A stretch of DNA of 64,000 bases from Gammaproteobacteria bacterium (GTDB lineage: Bacteria; Pseudomonadota; Gammaproteobacteria; S012-40). Position numbers and translations under genes: made by a program. The stretch's first letter is position 1; every line of letters starts with the position of its first letter. The stretch is taken from assembly GCA_015487785.1 (NCBI GenBank), contig WFPC01000018.1, positions 48,133-112,132 of the forward strand, given 5' to 3'. This document shows positions 10,872-21,054 of the stretch, one piece after another. Under the pieces are notes generated by a model. That model ran no database searches. It was given only the letters and a program-made list of their open reading frames with translations, and had not been told where the DNA came from.

Positions 10872-12014
10872 CTCGAAGCTCAGGGCGATACGGCCGATGT
10901 CTGCTTCCTGCTCGATAATGTGTGCGAGCACGTTTTCGATTTGTTGTTTTTGTGGCAGCCAGGCCAGTGGCAGGGTGATCTCCATTTCGATCTTGCCAGC
11001 CAGGTAATGAAGGGTAATACGTTTGATGTGTTCATGGAAGGCTTGATCGCGCCAATAGGGCTGTAGCCGTTCGAGCAGGCGCGCGCGCAGGGGCAGGTGA
11101 CTGCTGGGGGTGGTGGTTTCGTCGTCTTCCTGGTCGATGTGCACCACCACGTCGGTGACGCCGTCGAGGCCGAGCAGCTTGTGGCGCACGGCTTCGCCGA
11201 TCTGATGACCCTCGGAGACGCTGATGCGGGGGTCCTGCACCAGGATGTGCACGTCCACCAGGGCATGGCCGCCCATGCTGCGGGTGCGCAGGGAATGGGC
11301 GGCCTGTACCCCGTCCACCGACAGGATGGCGGCGCGGATGCGGGCCACCTGGGTTTCGTCCAGGGCGGTGTCCACCAGTTCCCGCAGGCTGCTCCAGGTG
11401 ATGTCCCAGCCCACCTTGGCGATCATCAGGCTGACGCCGATGGCGGCCAGGGCGTCGAACATGGGCGCGCCCAGCATGGCGCCGGCAATGCCCACCAGGG
11501 CGATGATCGAGGAGATGGCATCGGTGCGGTGATGCCAGGCATTGGCGATCAGCAGGTTGGCGTTGAGCCGGCGGCCGCTGCGCAGGGTGTAGTGATACAG
11601 CCATTCCTTGATGCCGATGGAGAACAGGGCGGCCGCCAGGGCCCACGCGGTGGGCTCGGTGAGTCGTTCAGGCTCCAGGATGCGCACCACCGCATCATGA
11701 CCGATGACGGTGGCCACGGCGATCAGGAAAATACCCAGGCCCACGGTGACCAGGGTCTCGATGCGGCCATGGCCATAGGGATGGTCTTCGTCGGCGGCAC
11801 GCGAGCCATGTTTGGCGGCGAACAACACCACCGCGTCGCTTACCAGGTCGGCCAGGGAGTGTACGCCGTCGGCCACCAGGGCCTCGGAGTGGCCGATCAC
11901 CCCCAGTACGATCTTGCCCAGCGCCAGCAGCAGGTTGATCAGTGCCCCCACCACGGTGACCCGGCGCATCTCACGATAACGCCGGTCGGCGCTGGCGTGG
12001 GGGGATTCAGTCAC
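10869..12014 (-). CDS. Cation diffusion facilitator (CDF) metal transporter
   Basis: About 381 residues. A divalent metal/proton antiporter of the inner membrane: six predicted helices in the first ~210 residues, with metal-site motifs ADGVHSLADLVSD (helix 2) and HPYGHGRIETL, then HHRTDAISS in helix 5, followed by a cytoplasmic ferredoxin-like domain (about 215-380). A longer open frame runs back to 12116 but overlaps tusA; I chose GTG at 12014, which overlaps the tusA stop by eight bases. ATG at 11969 is an alternative. Metal specificity cannot be read from sequence. Confidence 0.88.
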   Translation of the reverse strand: MTESPHASADRRYREMRRVTVVGALINLLLALGKIVLGVIGHSEALVADGVHSLADLVSDAVVLFAAKHGSRAADEDHPYGHGRIETLVTVGLGIFLIAVATVIGHDAVVRILEPERLTEPTAWALAAALFSIGIKEWLYHYTLRSGRRLNANLLIANAWHHRTDAISSIIALVGIAGAMLGAPMFDALAAIGVSLMIAKVGWDITWSSLRELVDTALDETQVARIRAAILSVDGVQAAHSLRTRSMGGHALVDVHILVQDPRISVSEGHQIGEAVRHKLLGLDGVTDVVVHIDQEDDETTTPSSHLPLRARLLERLQPYWRDQAFHEHIKRITLHYLAGKIEMEITLPLAWLPQKQQIENVLAHIIEQEADIGRIALSFE

Positions 12015-12237
12015 CACCCACCTCGATGCGCAGCACGATCTCGCCGTCGCGCTCGTGACAGCTGAGCAGGCTATGGCCGTTGATCCGGCACCAGGCGGGG
12101 ATGTCGTTGCTGGCACCCGGATCGGTGCAGATCACTTCCAGGATGTCCCCCGGCGCCAGATCCTTGATCCGGTCCTGGGTGCGGATGACGGGCATGGGGC
12201 AGAGCAGGCGGCGGGCATCCAGCCGGTGTTCGCTCAT
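12007..12237 (-). CDS. TusA-family sulfur carrier protein
   Basis: 76 residues with the family motif LLCPMPVIRTQ, where Cys13 would carry a persulfide, then the conserved GDILEVICTDPGASNDIPAWCRINGHSLL. TusA proteins relay sulfur for tRNA thiolation, molybdenum cofactor or dissimilatory sulfur oxidation. Its ATG overlaps the stop of the PP-loop gene (ATGA), which points to sulfur transfer to that enzyme rather than to the cytoplasmic oxidation pathway. Confidence 0.93.
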   Translation of the reverse strand: MSEHRLDARRLLCPMPVIRTQDRIKDLAPGDILEVICTDPGASNDIPAWCRINGHSLLSCHERDGEIVLRIEVGGD

Positions 12238-13274
12238 ATGTGCCACTCCGGGGCGATGTCCTGTGGTGGCAGAGGTGCGACTTCCAGCTCGCGTGAGACG
12301 CCGTTGCGATCGGTCACCGCCACTCGTACCCGCGCCTGGTCGCGGCCCTGGCTGAAGCGGGCGGTGATGCGTGCGGCCAGTTCCAGCTCTTGCTCGTCGG
12401 GCCGGCCATCGATGAGGACCAGCGGTCCGGGGCAACTGGTAGTGTGCATGTGCATGAATTGTCTGCGATAACCTTCCATGAATTTGTTTTCTCCCTGTTC
12501 CCGGCCGATGATCATCTTGAAGCCCGGGCGCGGCCGCAGGTGGCGGCCCACCTTGAGCAGCATGATGTCGTCGAGTTCGTAGTCGCGCCGGTCACGGGCC
12601 TGCCACAGATCCACCAGGCGGTCGGAATAGCTCTTGTCGGTGAGAAAACAGCAGCCACCGGCGGGCTGAGCGTAGTCCTTCAGGCCGAAGCGGGCGGCCA
12701 GGCGCATCTGCGGCTTGCGGCTGCGACCGCTGAAATCGTGCAGGCGTTCACGGTCTACCCAACCTTCGCGCTCGGGTAGTGTGGGCGGCAGCAGCTTGGC
12801 GCACAAGGGGCGCAGCAGGCGGTCGTTGGCGCCGGATTCACGGGCGATCACCGGCAGGGTGTCGCGCCGCTGGGACATGGGACGCTGGCCGATCACTTCA
12901 CCGGTGATGATGAAGTCGAAGCCGTTTTCTTCCATCCATTCCAGGGCCTTGCGCACCATGAAGCCCTTGCAGTCCAGACAAGGGTTCATGTTGGCGCCAT
13001 AGCCGTGACGGGGATTGAGCAGAACCGATTTGTATTCCTCCACCACGTCGATGATGTGGAGTTTGATTCCGAGCTGCTCGGCCACCCACAGGGCATTGTT
13101 GCGCTTGGGTTTTTTCTGGTCACGCTTGCGAATGGCATGGGTGTGGCCCTCGACGCAGAAGCCGGTGAAGAAGTTGATCCCCTCCACGTGGATACCCTGC
13201 TCGAGAATGGTCTTGGTGGCCAGCATGGAATCCAGGCCGCCGGAAATCAGCGAAACCGCTTTGCGTTTGCTCAT
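12234..13274 (-). CDS. PP-loop tRNA thiolation enzyme (MnmA/ThiI-like)
   Basis: 346 residues. An N-terminal ATP-pyrophosphatase domain with the PP-loop SGGLDS (11-16), as in enzymes that adenylate a tRNA uridine before sulfur insertion. Other marks are CLDCKGFMVRKA, GEVIGQRPMSQ and AGGCCFLTD (a Cys pair that could carry sulfur or a metal centre). The C-terminal ~130 residues (KVGRHLRPRPGFKMIIGR onward) form a separate domain. It is not canonical MnmA or ThiI; databases often give such proteins vague thiouridylase names. Close coupling to tusA supports a sulfurtransferase role. Confidence 0.8.
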   Translation of the reverse strand: MSKRKAVSLISGGLDSMLATKTILEQGIHVEGINFFTGFCVEGHTHAIRKRDQKKPKRNNALWVAEQLGIKLHIIDVVEEYKSVLLNPRHGYGANMNPCLDCKGFMVRKALEWMEENGFDFIITGEVIGQRPMSQRRDTLPVIARESGANDRLLRPLCAKLLPPTLPEREGWVDRERLHDFSGRSRKPQMRLAARFGLKDYAQPAGGCCFLTDKSYSDRLVDLWQARDRRDYELDDIMLLKVGRHLRPRPGFKMIIGREQGENKFMEGYRRQFMHMHTTSCPGPLVLIDGRPDEQELELAARITARFSQGRDQARVRVAVTDRNGVSRELEVAPLPPQDIAPEWHI

Positions 13275-13350
13275 GAAGTCGTCGGGATGATAAATCGTCG
13301 TGTGCCGGCGGCTATTCTACCAGCAAAGCGGCATCTGGCCACGGCGGTTT

Positions 13351-13923
13351 TCAGTGGCCGCGTCGAGGCGGACCCTGCTGGGGCGTGGCGCCGGTGACCG
13401 CCTGCAGGCTGCGCCGGGCCAGGCGGCTGCCGGTGTCTTGCCACAACTCCATGGCCTCCAGCGGTTCCAGCCAGGGCGAGGCGCGGTCGAGACGGCGAAT
13501 GGCATGCAATACATCCATCAGGTCCACAAAACCCTCGGCCAGGCCCTGGTAGAGACTGCCCATGCCGTTGAGAGCCGATTCGGACAATTGATTATAGGCG
13601 CTGCGCCCCAGTTGCACGAAATAGCTGGTTTTCACCCGGCGGCGCTCGGCGCGCCTGGGAAACAGTCCCGACAACAACAGGCACTGGTCGCCCACGTCGC
13701 GCAGGCGTTCACTGCGCATCTGGCCGCTGAGGGTTTGGCTGGTGAGATAGTCCAGTGCCACAGGTTGCCCGCCCAGGCTGGCGTGCTTGAGGAAACGGAT
13801 CAGCAGGAAGACCAGGTAGCTCTCCTGCTCCTCGTTGAGGCGGCACTGGCTGCGTTCCTCGGCTTCGCTCACCAGGGCCTGCCACAGTGCGGTAGCGGTG
13901 GGTCGCAACATGAAATCTCGCAT
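13351..13923 (-). CDS. Conserved hypothetical protein, 190 aa
   Basis: I do not recognise a characterised family. The protein is soluble, predicted mostly helical, Leu/Arg-rich, with MRDFMLRPTATALWQALV at the start and a basic tail ending PPRRGH. No cofactor motif or membrane segment is visible. A good ribosome site (CGAGGAG, about seven bases before the ATG) supports the start. It is divergent from glyQS and downstream-adjacent to the PP-loop gene's promoter side. Confidence 0.75.
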   Translation of the reverse strand: MRDFMLRPTATALWQALVSEAEERSQCRLNEEQESYLVFLLIRFLKHASLGGQPVALDYLTSQTLSGQMRSERLRDVGDQCLLLSGLFPRRAERRRVKTSYFVQLGRSAYNQLSESALNGMGSLYQGLAEGFVDLMDVLHAIRRLDRASPWLEPLEAMELWQDTGSRLARRSLQAVTGATPQQGPPRRGH

Positions 13924-14037
13924 GTCGACTCCTCGTGTTTCAGGCCTGTATCATTCCATCGACGGGCCGGCTGCAGGGCTTTAGCCGGCCAGCCGCTGTG
14001 TCTTTTCCAACATTGTTCCAGGCATGTCTTAACCGGC

Positions 14038-14066
14038 TGTGAAGAAAGCCATACAACCGGTATACT
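14038..14066 (+). promoter_or_regulatory. Possible glyQS promoter
   Basis: TATACT (14061-14066) is a good -10 hexamer preceded by GG; the matching -35 (TGTGAA at 14038) is weak. The predicted start point falls about 25 bases before the glyQ ATG. Confidence 0.4.
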
Positions 14067-14098
14067 TACGCGTCCTTGTCCGTAACCAGCAGAGTACG

Positions 14099-15031
14099 AT
14101 GCCGGCCATGAGTTCCGCCGCCAAGACCTTCGATCTATCGACTTTTCAGGGCCTGATCATGGCCTTGCAGCATTACTGGGCCGAACAGGGCTGTGTGTTG
14201 TTGCAGCCCTTCGACATGGAAATGGGCGCAGGCACCTTCCATCCGGCGACCTTCCTGCGTGCCATCGGGCCGGAGCCCTGGAGCGCGGCCTATGTGCAGC
14301 CCTCGCGCCGGCCCACCGACGGACGCTATGGAGACAACCCCAATCGCTTGCAACATTATTATCAATTTCAAGTGGTTATCAAGCCCTCCCCGCTGCATAT
14401 TCAGGATCTCTACCTGGGTTCGCTGCAGGCCCTGGGTTTCGACCCCCTGGAGCACGACATCCGCTTCGTGGAGGACGACTGGGAGTCGCCCACCCTGGGG
14501 GCCTGGGGCCTGGGCTGGGAGGTCTGGCTCAATGGCATGGAGGTGACCCAGTTCACTTATTTCCAGCAGGTGGGCGCGCTGGACTGCAAGCCGGTCACCG
14601 GCGAGATCACCTATGGTCTGGAGCGTCTGGCTATGTATCTGCAAGGGGTGGAGAGCGTCTACGACCTGGTGTGGACCGATGGTCCCCTGGGCAAGGTGAG
14701 TTATGGCGACGTGTTCCACCAGAACGAGGTGGAGATGTCGGCCTACAATTTCGAGCAGGCCGACGTGAAGGCCCTGTTCGCCTGGTTCGAGACCTGCGAG
14801 GCGGAGAGCCGGCGCCTGATCGAACAGGGTCTGGCCCTGCCGGCCTATGAAATGGTGCTCAAGGCCTCCCATACCTTCAACCTGCTGGATGCCCGTCATG
14901 CCATTTCGGTGACCGAGCGGGCCCGTTACATCGGCCGGGTGCGTAACTTGTCCAGGGCGGTGGCCCAGGCCTATTACGACAATCGCGAGGCGCTGGGTTT
15001 TCCCCTGCTGCGCCGGGAGGGTGGAGCATGA
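14099..15031 (+). CDS. glyQ: Glycyl-tRNA synthetase alpha subunit
   Basis: About 310 residues; the catalytic subunit of the bacterial alpha2-beta2 glycyl-tRNA synthetase. The sequence is near-invariant for the family ([53 protein letters not shown]). The open frame extends to 14039, but a CAGAG at about four bases before 14099 and family length favour MPAMSS at 14099; a second ATG at 14108 is possible. Its stop overlaps the glyS ATG (ATGA), so both subunits are translationally coupled. Confidence 0.97.
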   Translation: MPAMSSAAKTFDLSTFQGLIMALQHYWAEQGCVLLQPFDMEMGAGTFHPATFLRAIGPEPWSAAYVQPSRRPTDGRYGDNPNRLQHYYQFQVVIKPSPLHIQDLYLGSLQALGFDPLEHDIRFVEDDWESPTLGAWGLGWEVWLNGMEVTQFTYFQQVGALDCKPVTGEITYGLERLAMYLQGVESVYDLVWTDGPLGKVSYGDVFHQNEVEMSAYNFEQADVKALFAWFETCEAESRRLIEQGLALPAYEMVLKASHTFNLLDARHAISVTERARYIGRVRNLSRAVAQAYYDNREALGFPLLRREGGA

Positions 15032-17100
15032 CGGCGCGGGCGGATTTTCTGGTGGAGCTGGGTACCGAGGAGTTGCCGCCCAAGGCCTTGGCGCGCTTGT
15101 CACGGGCTTTTGCAGAGGGTATCCGGGCCGGCCTGGAGAAGCAGGACCTGGACCATGGCGAGCTGCGCGCCTTCGCCACCCCACGGCGGCTGGCGGTGCA
15201 GGTGGCGGGGCTGGCCTGTCGCCAGCCCGACAAACAGATGGAACGTCGTGGTCCGGCGCTGGCCGCGGCCTTCGACGAGGAAGGCTGTCCCACCCCGGCG
15301 GCACAGGGTTTCGCCCGCTCTTGCGGCGTGGCGGTGGAAGAGCTGGCGACGCTGGAGACCGACAAGGGCAGTTGGCTGGTCTATCGCAGCGAACAGCCGG
15401 GTCGGGAGGCCCGCGAGCTGCTGCCGGATATCGTGGCGCAGGCCCTGGCTGGCCTGCCCATCCCCAAGCGCATGCGCTGGGGGAGTATCGAGCATCAGTT
15501 CGTGCGCCCGGTGCACTGGCTGGTGATGCTGCTGGGCGAGTCCGTGGTGGAGTGCGAGTTGTTGGGTCAGCGTGCGGGGCGGGAGACCCGGGGTCATCGC
15601 TTCCATCATCCCGCCAGCCTGAGCCTGCCCGAGCCCGGGGCCTACGAGGCCCTGCTGGAGAGCGAGGGGTATGTGATCACCGATTTCCAGCGTCGCCGTG
15701 AGGCCATCGTGGCCCAGGTGGAAGAGGCAGCCCTGCAACTGGGTGGCCGGGCGGTGATCGATCCGGCCCTGCTGGAGGAGGTAACCGGTCTGGTGGAATG
15801 GCCCCGGGCCATCGCCGGCAGTTTCGATGCGGCCTTTCTGGAGATTCCCGCCGAGGCCCTGATCTCGGCCATGAGGGGGCACCAGAAATATTTTCACCTG
15901 GTGGATGGCGAGGGTCGGTTGATGTCCCATTTCATCACCGTGGCCAACATCGACAGCCGGCGTCCGGCCACGGTGCGTGCCGGCAACGAGCGGGTGATCC
16001 GTCCGCGCCTGAGCGATGCCGATTTCTTCTGGAAACAGGATCGCAAGCAGCCGCTGGCAAGGCGCCTGGACAGCCTCAAATCGGTGATATTCCAGCAGCG
16101 CCTGGGCACCCTGTATGACAAGAGCACGCGCCTGGCCACGCTGGCGGCGGCGGTGGCCCGGGCCATGGAAGCGGATGCGGCCCAGGCCGAGCGCGCCGGC
16201 TGGCTGGCCAAGTGTGACCTGATGACCGAAATGGTGGGCGAGTTTCCGGAATTGCAGGGCATCATGGGTGAATACTATGCCCGCCACGACGGCGAGCCCG
16301 AGCCGGTGGCGGTGGCGCTCAACGAGCAATACATGCCGCGTTTCGGCGGCGACGCCATTCCGGCCACGGCCATCGGCCAGGCCCTGGCCATCGCCGACAA
16401 GCTCGATACCCTGGTGGGCATCTTCGGCATCGGCCAGGCCCCCAGTGGCGACAAGGATCCCTTCGGCCTGCGGCGGGCGGCCCTGGGGGTGCAGCGCATC
16501 CTGATCGAGACCCCGCTGGATCTGGACCTGCGCGAGCTGCTGGCGCGCGCCTGCGAGGGTTACGAGGCCGGCGTGCTGTCGGCGGAAGTGGCCGGGCAAG
16601 TCTATGACTTCATGATGGAGCGCTTGCGCAGTTATTGTCAGGACAAGGGTTTCCGCGCCGACGAATTCGACGCGGTGATGGCCCTGGCGCCGGCCCGGCC
16701 CCATGATTTCTATCGCCGTCTGCAGGCGGTGCAGGGTTTCCGTGCCCGCTCCGAGGCCGACAGCCTGGCGGCGGCCAACAAGCGTATCCGTAACATCCTG
16801 CGCAAGGCGGAGCAGGCGATAGGGGATTCGGTGGATGAAAACCTGCTGCTCGAGGCCCAGGAGAAGGCGCTCTACCAGCAGTTGCAGGCCTTGTCGGAGG
16901 AAGTGGGGGGCTATATCGAGCAGGGGCGCTATGGCGAGGCCCTGAGCCGTCTGGCCAGCCTGCGCCAGGTGGTGGACGACTTTTTCGATCATGTTATGGT
17001 GATGGCCGAGGATACCGCCGTGCGTGCCAATCGCCTGGCCTTGTTGCAGCGCTTGTCGCGCCTGTTCCTGGGCGTGGCGGATATCTCCCGCCTGCAATAG
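15028..17100 (+). CDS. glyS: Glycyl-tRNA synthetase beta subunit
   Basis: 690 residues, the tRNA-binding beta subunit. It begins [16 protein letters not shown], the typical family opening, and contains RGHQKYF and a C-terminal anticodon-binding DALR-type helical region ending [23 protein letters not shown]. The start overlaps the glyQ stop. After the stop, 215 bases up to the next gene are AT-rich at their beginning and contain no clear terminator hairpin. Confidence 0.98.
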   Translation: MTARADFLVELGTEELPPKALARLSRAFAEGIRAGLEKQDLDHGELRAFATPRRLAVQVAGLACRQPDKQMERRGPALAAAFDEEGCPTPAAQGFARSCGVAVEELATLETDKGSWLVYRSEQPGREARELLPDIVAQALAGLPIPKRMRWGSIEHQFVRPVHWLVMLLGESVVECELLGQRAGRETRGHRFHHPASLSLPEPGAYEALLESEGYVITDFQRRREAIVAQVEEAALQLGGRAVIDPALLEEVTGLVEWPRAIAGSFDAAFLEIPAEALISAMRGHQKYFHLVDGEGRLMSHFITVANIDSRRPATVRAGNERVIRPRLSDADFFWKQDRKQPLARRLDSLKSVIFQQRLGTLYDKSTRLATLAAAVARAMEADAAQAERAGWLAKCDLMTEMVGEFPELQGIMGEYYARHDGEPEPVAVALNEQYMPRFGGDAIPATAIGQALAIADKLDTLVGIFGIGQAPSGDKDPFGLRRAALGVQRILIETPLDLDLRELLARACEGYEAGVLSAEVAGQVYDFMMERLRSYCQDKGFRADEFDAVMALAPARPHDFYRRLQAVQGFRARSEADSLAAANKRIRNILRKAEQAIGDSVDENLLLEAQEKALYQQLQALSEEVGGYIEQGRYGEALSRLASLRQVVDDFFDHVMVMAEDTAVRANRLALLQRLSRLFLGVADISRLQ

Positions 17101-17315
17101 CCCGAGCGCTGCATGAAATCGTTATAAAGAAGCGAGCCTATGTTTATAGTGGATATTATTCATATATCGGCAGGTGACGAAGGATTACCGGCCCGCTTTA
17201 CCGGCGTCTGCATGCCTGGCGTGCCCGATCGCTCGGCTTTTCGCTCCAAAGTGGCGTGCTCGAATGCGTCAGGCGTATATCCATCCGGTAGTTCCATGCA
17301 GCATTCGGGATAGCC

Positions 17316-18578
17316 ATGGGGCCTCGGCGCGCACGGATCATCCTCGCATTGTGGGCCATGTTGCTGGGTAGCATGGCCTGGGCCGACCGTTTCGCCTATC
17401 TTCCCGCCGCCCCCATGCCGGGATCCGGAACCAGCGGTGGCGTGCTGGCGGTGCTCAACCTGGATACCGGCCAGGCCCTGTCCAATATCGAACTGGGCGA
17501 GGCGGAACCCTCGGCGGTGGCGGTGAGTGGCGATGGGCGGGTGTTCGTGGCCGATCGCAGTGCTGCCCGGGTGTTGGTGCTCGACACTCTCGCCCTGCAA
17601 GTGATCGATACCCTGGAATTGCCTGCCGAGGCCGAACCCTCGGCCCTGCTGGTGAGCCCCGACGACCGTTGGTTGCTGGTGGCCGATGGGACTATGCTCT
17701 GGCGGGTGGACCTGGCTGCCACGAACCCGGTGGCCGAGGCGATGACGGTGAGTTATTCCGGCACCGCCCTGGCATCGAGTCCCGATGGCCGCTATGTCTT
17801 GTCGCTGGATGGTGGCCTGTTCAGCGGCACGCCGGGCATCGCCCTGCTCAACCTGGGCGCCGAGCAGGATTTGCCGGTGGGCACGGAGCTGGCAAACCGG
17901 GCACTGGAGGCCGCCGGTGGCCAGGGCCTGGCAGTGGCGGCAGACGGCCGGGTCTACCTGGCCAATGCCCAAAGCGACCAGCTCCTGGTATTGCGGATCG
18001 ATGGGGCCAGCCACGCACTGTCACTGGACAAGGCCCTGGCCTTGCCGGAGCAGTCCGCGCCCTATGGAGTGGCGTTGAGTGGTGATGGGCGTCACCTGCT
18101 GCTGAGCCTGTCCTACAACCGGGTGCCCGGGTTTTCCCAGGTCTCGGGCAAGGTAGTGGTCTATGCCACCGAGGACCTGAGCGAGCGATACACCCTGACG
18201 CTGGAGAATCCCGCTGCCTTCGCCTCCTATCATCCCCAGGCCATTACAGCCATCGACGGTGGTCGTTTCGCCCTGGTCAAGGCACTGTGGGGTTCCGCCA
18301 GCGGCACGGTGGTGTCCCGCCTCGGCTTGCGCGACAGTCCCACGGGCCTGTCACTCGAAGAGAGCGGCAATCAATGGGGCCTGACCGGCTACAGCGTGAA
18401 CGGGACCAGCTCCTTCGTGGGGCCCGAATGCGAGGACTGCCCCGGCGCGCGGGATCACCGCCAAGTGGCGCAGGCCACCGATGGCGCAGAGGGGGGGAGT
18501 GGTTTTCGCCTGGCCCTGCATCCGCTGATGGCGGCCCTGGCCCTGGGTGTGTTGGGGTGGCGCAGGATTCGCCGATGA
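17316..18578 (+). CDS. Exported beta-propeller protein with GlyGly-CTERM-like tail
   Basis: 420 residues. The signal peptide (about 1-23) ends SMAWA. The body (about 30-390) consists of repeats typical of YVTN/lactonase-like seven-blade propellers (for example AVAVSGDGRVFVADRSAARVLVLDT and ALLVSPDDRWLLVADG). The last 30 residues have GGSG, a hydrophobic segment and the basic end GWRRIRR, the layout of GlyGly-CTERM signals cut by rhombosortase in type II-secreting bacteria. So it is probably exported and surface-processed; the ligand is unknown. The stop overlaps the gmhB start (ATGA), an odd partner. Confidence 0.8.
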   Translation: MGPRRARIILALWAMLLGSMAWADRFAYLPAAPMPGSGTSGGVLAVLNLDTGQALSNIELGEAEPSAVAVSGDGRVFVADRSAARVLVLDTLALQVIDTLELPAEAEPSALLVSPDDRWLLVADGTMLWRVDLAATNPVAEAMTVSYSGTALASSPDGRYVLSLDGGLFSGTPGIALLNLGAEQDLPVGTELANRALEAAGGQGLAVAADGRVYLANAQSDQLLVLRIDGASHALSLDKALALPEQSAPYGVALSGDGRHLLLSLSYNRVPGFSQVSGKVVVYATEDLSERYTLTLENPAAFASYHPQAITAIDGGRFALVKALWGSASGTVVSRLGLRDSPTGLSLEESGNQWGLTGYSVNGTSSFVGPECEDCPGARDHRQVAQATDGAEGGSGFRLALHPLMAALALGVLGWRRIRR

Positions 18579-19120
18579 AACTGGTGGTGCTGGACCGCGA
18601 CGGGGTCATCAATCAGGATTCTGACGCCTACATCAAATCGGTGGAGGAATGGCAGCCCATCGCCGGCAGTCTGGAGGCCATGGCCCGGCTCTACCAGGCC
18701 GGCTTTCGCCTGGTGGTGGTGACCAACCAGTCCGGTATTGCCCGCGGCTTCTACGATCACGCCACACTCCAGGACATGCACCGGGAACTGCACCGGCGCC
18801 TGGCGGCGCTAGGCGCCAAGCTGGAATTGCTCTGCTATTGTCCCCACGGTCCCGACGATGCCTGCGAGTGCCGCAAGCCACAACCGGGCATGCTGCGGCG
18901 GGTGGAGCAGGCCTTGTCGGTGTCGTTGGCCGGGGTGGCGGTAATCGGCGACAGCCTGCGCGACCTGGAGGCCGGCTGGGCGGTGGGTGCCCGGGGGCAT
19001 TTGGTACGCACCGGCAAGGGCGAACGCACCCTGGCTGCCCATGACGAGTTGCTCCGGCAGCGGGAAGTGATGGTGCACGATGATCTCGCCGCTGCCGCGG
19101 CGGTCTTGTTGAATCAGTGA
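18575..19120 (+). CDS. gmhB: D-glycero-beta-D-manno-heptose 1,7-bisphosphate 7-phosphatase
   Basis: 181 residues, HAD superfamily. Motif I is LDRDGVIN (nucleophile plus acid/base Asp), motif II VVTNQSG, and the zinc-binding loop CYCPHGPDDACECRKPQPGM is characteristic of GmhB; motif IV is VIGDSLRDLEAG. It dephosphorylates heptose bisphosphate for LPS inner-core heptose synthesis. It lies 16 bases before the acyltransferase gene; gmhB next to plsC-like genes is common in Gammaproteobacteria. Confidence 0.95.
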   Translation: MKLVVLDRDGVINQDSDAYIKSVEEWQPIAGSLEAMARLYQAGFRLVVVTNQSGIARGFYDHATLQDMHRELHRRLAALGAKLELLCYCPHGPDDACECRKPQPGMLRRVEQALSVSLAGVAVIGDSLRDLEAGWAVGARGHLVRTGKGERTLAAHDELLRQREVMVHDDLAAAAAVLLNQ

Positions 19121-19136
19121 GGAGACGGCAACTTCG

Positions 19137-19862
19137 ATGCAATATCTGCGTTCGGTGATCTATTTCGCATGCATGGTGGTGACCGCCATCGTCTATTCGG
19201 TGATTTCCCTGCCCACGGTGGTGCTGCCCTTCGAGGCTCGCTACCGGTTCATCCGCCGTTGGGCCTGGTTCAACATCTGGTTGCTGGAACGTCTGGTGGG
19301 CTTGCGCTACGAGGTGGAAGGCAAGGAAAACATTCCCGACGGGCCGTTCATTCTCATGAGCAAGCACCAGTCCACCTGGGAGACCTATGCCTTCCAGAAG
19401 ATTTTTCCGCCCCTGGTGTGGGTGTTGAAGAAGGAATTGTTGCGGGTGCCGTTCTTCGGTTGGGGCCTGGCCCTGCTGGAACCCATCGCCATCGACCGCA
19501 AGGCCGGCAAGCAGGCCATGGCCCAGGTGATCGAACAGGGTATCGAGCGGCTCAACACCGGCAAGGTGGTGGTGATCTTTCCCGAGGGCACCCGCATGGC
19601 TGCCGGCAAGAAGGGCCGCTACAAGATTGGTGGCGCCCGGCTGGCGGTGGCCTCTGGCTATCCCATCGTGCCAGTGGCCCACAATGCGGGGGAATACTGG
19701 CCACGCCGTGGCCTGCTGAAGAAACCCGGCGTGATCAAGGTGGTGATCGGCAAGCCCATCGACCCGGCGGGCAAGACCGCCGAGCAGCTCATCGAGCAGG
19801 TGGAGGCCTTCATCGAAGGCCAGATGCAGCGCATCACCACCCTGGCGCAGGCCCGCGGCTAA
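19137..19862 (+). CDS. plsC: 1-acyl-sn-glycerol-3-phosphate acyltransferase (PlsC family)
   Basis: 241 residues. One or two N-terminal hydrophobic segments anchor it to the inner membrane. Acyltransferase motif I is KHQSTWET (H-x4-E instead of the usual H-x4-D, a variant common in this proteobacterial branch), and motif III is FPEGTRMAAG. It acylates lysophosphatidate to phosphatidate in phospholipid synthesis. A ribosome site (GAGGAG) precedes the ATG. Exact substrate preference cannot be told from sequence. Confidence 0.9.
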   Translation: MQYLRSVIYFACMVVTAIVYSVISLPTVVLPFEARYRFIRRWAWFNIWLLERLVGLRYEVEGKENIPDGPFILMSKHQSTWETYAFQKIFPPLVWVLKKELLRVPFFGWGLALLEPIAIDRKAGKQAMAQVIEQGIERLNTGKVVVIFPEGTRMAAGKKGRYKIGGARLAVASGYPIVPVAHNAGEYWPRRGLLKKPGVIKVVIGKPIDPAGKTAEQLIEQVEAFIEGQMQRITTLAQARG

Positions 19863-19954
19863 GGCGGGATGGACGGATATCCCGCGAGCAAGCGGCATGT
19901 GCGAGGTTGGGGTGGAGGCAAGGGTGCTTCCTGGCGGCCATCCGGCGAAGACCG

Positions 19955-19960
19955 TATAAT
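19955..19960 (+). promoter_or_regulatory. -10 element for fbp
   Basis: A consensus TATAAT lies 57 bases before the fbp start. No good -35 hexamer is seen 16-18 bases upstream, where TGGCGG stands. Confidence 0.45.
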
Positions 19961-20016
19961 AGCGCCCAATCGAGCCGGTTTCTGTAACGATTTGATTTCA
20001 ACTGTAAGGAAAATTC

Positions 20017-21024
20017 ATGGAAAACACGATTACTCTCAAGCAATTCCTGGTGCAGTCCCAGCGTGAGGGCCAGGACCAGATCGATACCGATCTGATCGAG
20101 CTGCTGGACAATATCATGTCCGCCTGCAAGAAGATCGCCGATGGCGTCAAGCATGGTGCGCTCTATGGCGTGCTGGGCAGCGCCGGTAGCGAGAACGTGC
20201 AGGGCGAAACCCAGAAGAAGCTGGACGTGATGTCCAACGAAGTGTTCATCGCCGCCACCCAGTGGGGTGGACAGCTCGCCGGCATGGCCTCCGAGGAAGA
20301 GGAAGACGTCTATTCCATTCCGGCCCAATATCCCCGTGGCAAGTATCTGATGTATTTCGATCCCCTGGATGGTTCATCCAACATCGATGTCAACATCACC
20401 GTCGGTTCCATTTTTTCCATCACCCGCTGCCCCGAGGGTGTGAGCGATCCCAAGTTGGCGGATTACCTGATTCCCGGCACCGAGCAGGTTTGCGCCGGTT
20501 TCTGCCTCTACGGACCGTCCACCATGCTGGTGATGACCACCGGCAATGGCGTCAACGGCTTCACCCTGGATCCGGGTACCGGTGAGTTTGTGCTCACTCA
20601 CCTCAACATGACCATTCCCGAAGATACCAAGGAATTTGCCATTAATATGTCCAACCAGCGTTTCTGGGAAGCGCCAGTACAGCGTTACGTGGACGAATGC
20701 CTGGCCGGCAAGACCGGTCCCCGCGACAAGGATTTCAACATGCGCTGGGTGGCTTCCATGGTGGCCGAGGTATATCGTATTCTCACCCGTGGTGGCATTT
20801 TCATGTATCCCAAGGACAACAAGGATCCCAGCAAGGCCGGCAAGCTGCGCCTGATGTACGAGGCCAATCCCATGTCGTTCATCGTGGAGCAGGCCGGCGG
20901 GATGAGTTCCACCGGGCGCGAGCGCATCATGGAGATCCAGCCCGAGGCCATTCACCAGCGGGTGCCGGTGATCTTGGGTTCGAAGAACGAGGTGGAGCGG
21001 GTGGTGTCCTATCACAAGGATTGA
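20017..21024 (+). CDS. fbp: Fructose-1,6-bisphosphatase class I
   Basis: 335 residues. It hydrolyses fructose 1,6-bisphosphate in gluconeogenesis or the Calvin cycle. The metal-binding motif [11 protein letters not shown] and the substrate-site GGIFMYP and [20 protein letters not shown] are intact. TAAGGA sits just upstream of the ATG. It stands alone between an acyltransferase gene and a convergent outer-membrane gene and ends at a shared bidirectional terminator. Confidence 0.97.
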   Translation: MENTITLKQFLVQSQREGQDQIDTDLIELLDNIMSACKKIADGVKHGALYGVLGSAGSENVQGETQKKLDVMSNEVFIAATQWGGQLAGMASEEEEDVYSIPAQYPRGKYLMYFDPLDGSSNIDVNITVGSIFSITRCPEGVSDPKLADYLIPGTEQVCAGFCLYGPSTMLVMTTGNGVNGFTLDPGTGEFVLTHLNMTIPEDTKEFAINMSNQRFWEAPVQRYVDECLAGKTGPRDKDFNMRWVASMVAEVYRILTRGGIFMYPKDNKDPSKAGKLRLMYEANPMSFIVEQAGGMSSTGRERIMEIQPEAIHQRVPVILGSKNEVERVVSYHKD

Positions 21025-21054
21025 GCCCGCGAGCGTGATTTTTCGTCATCGCAC

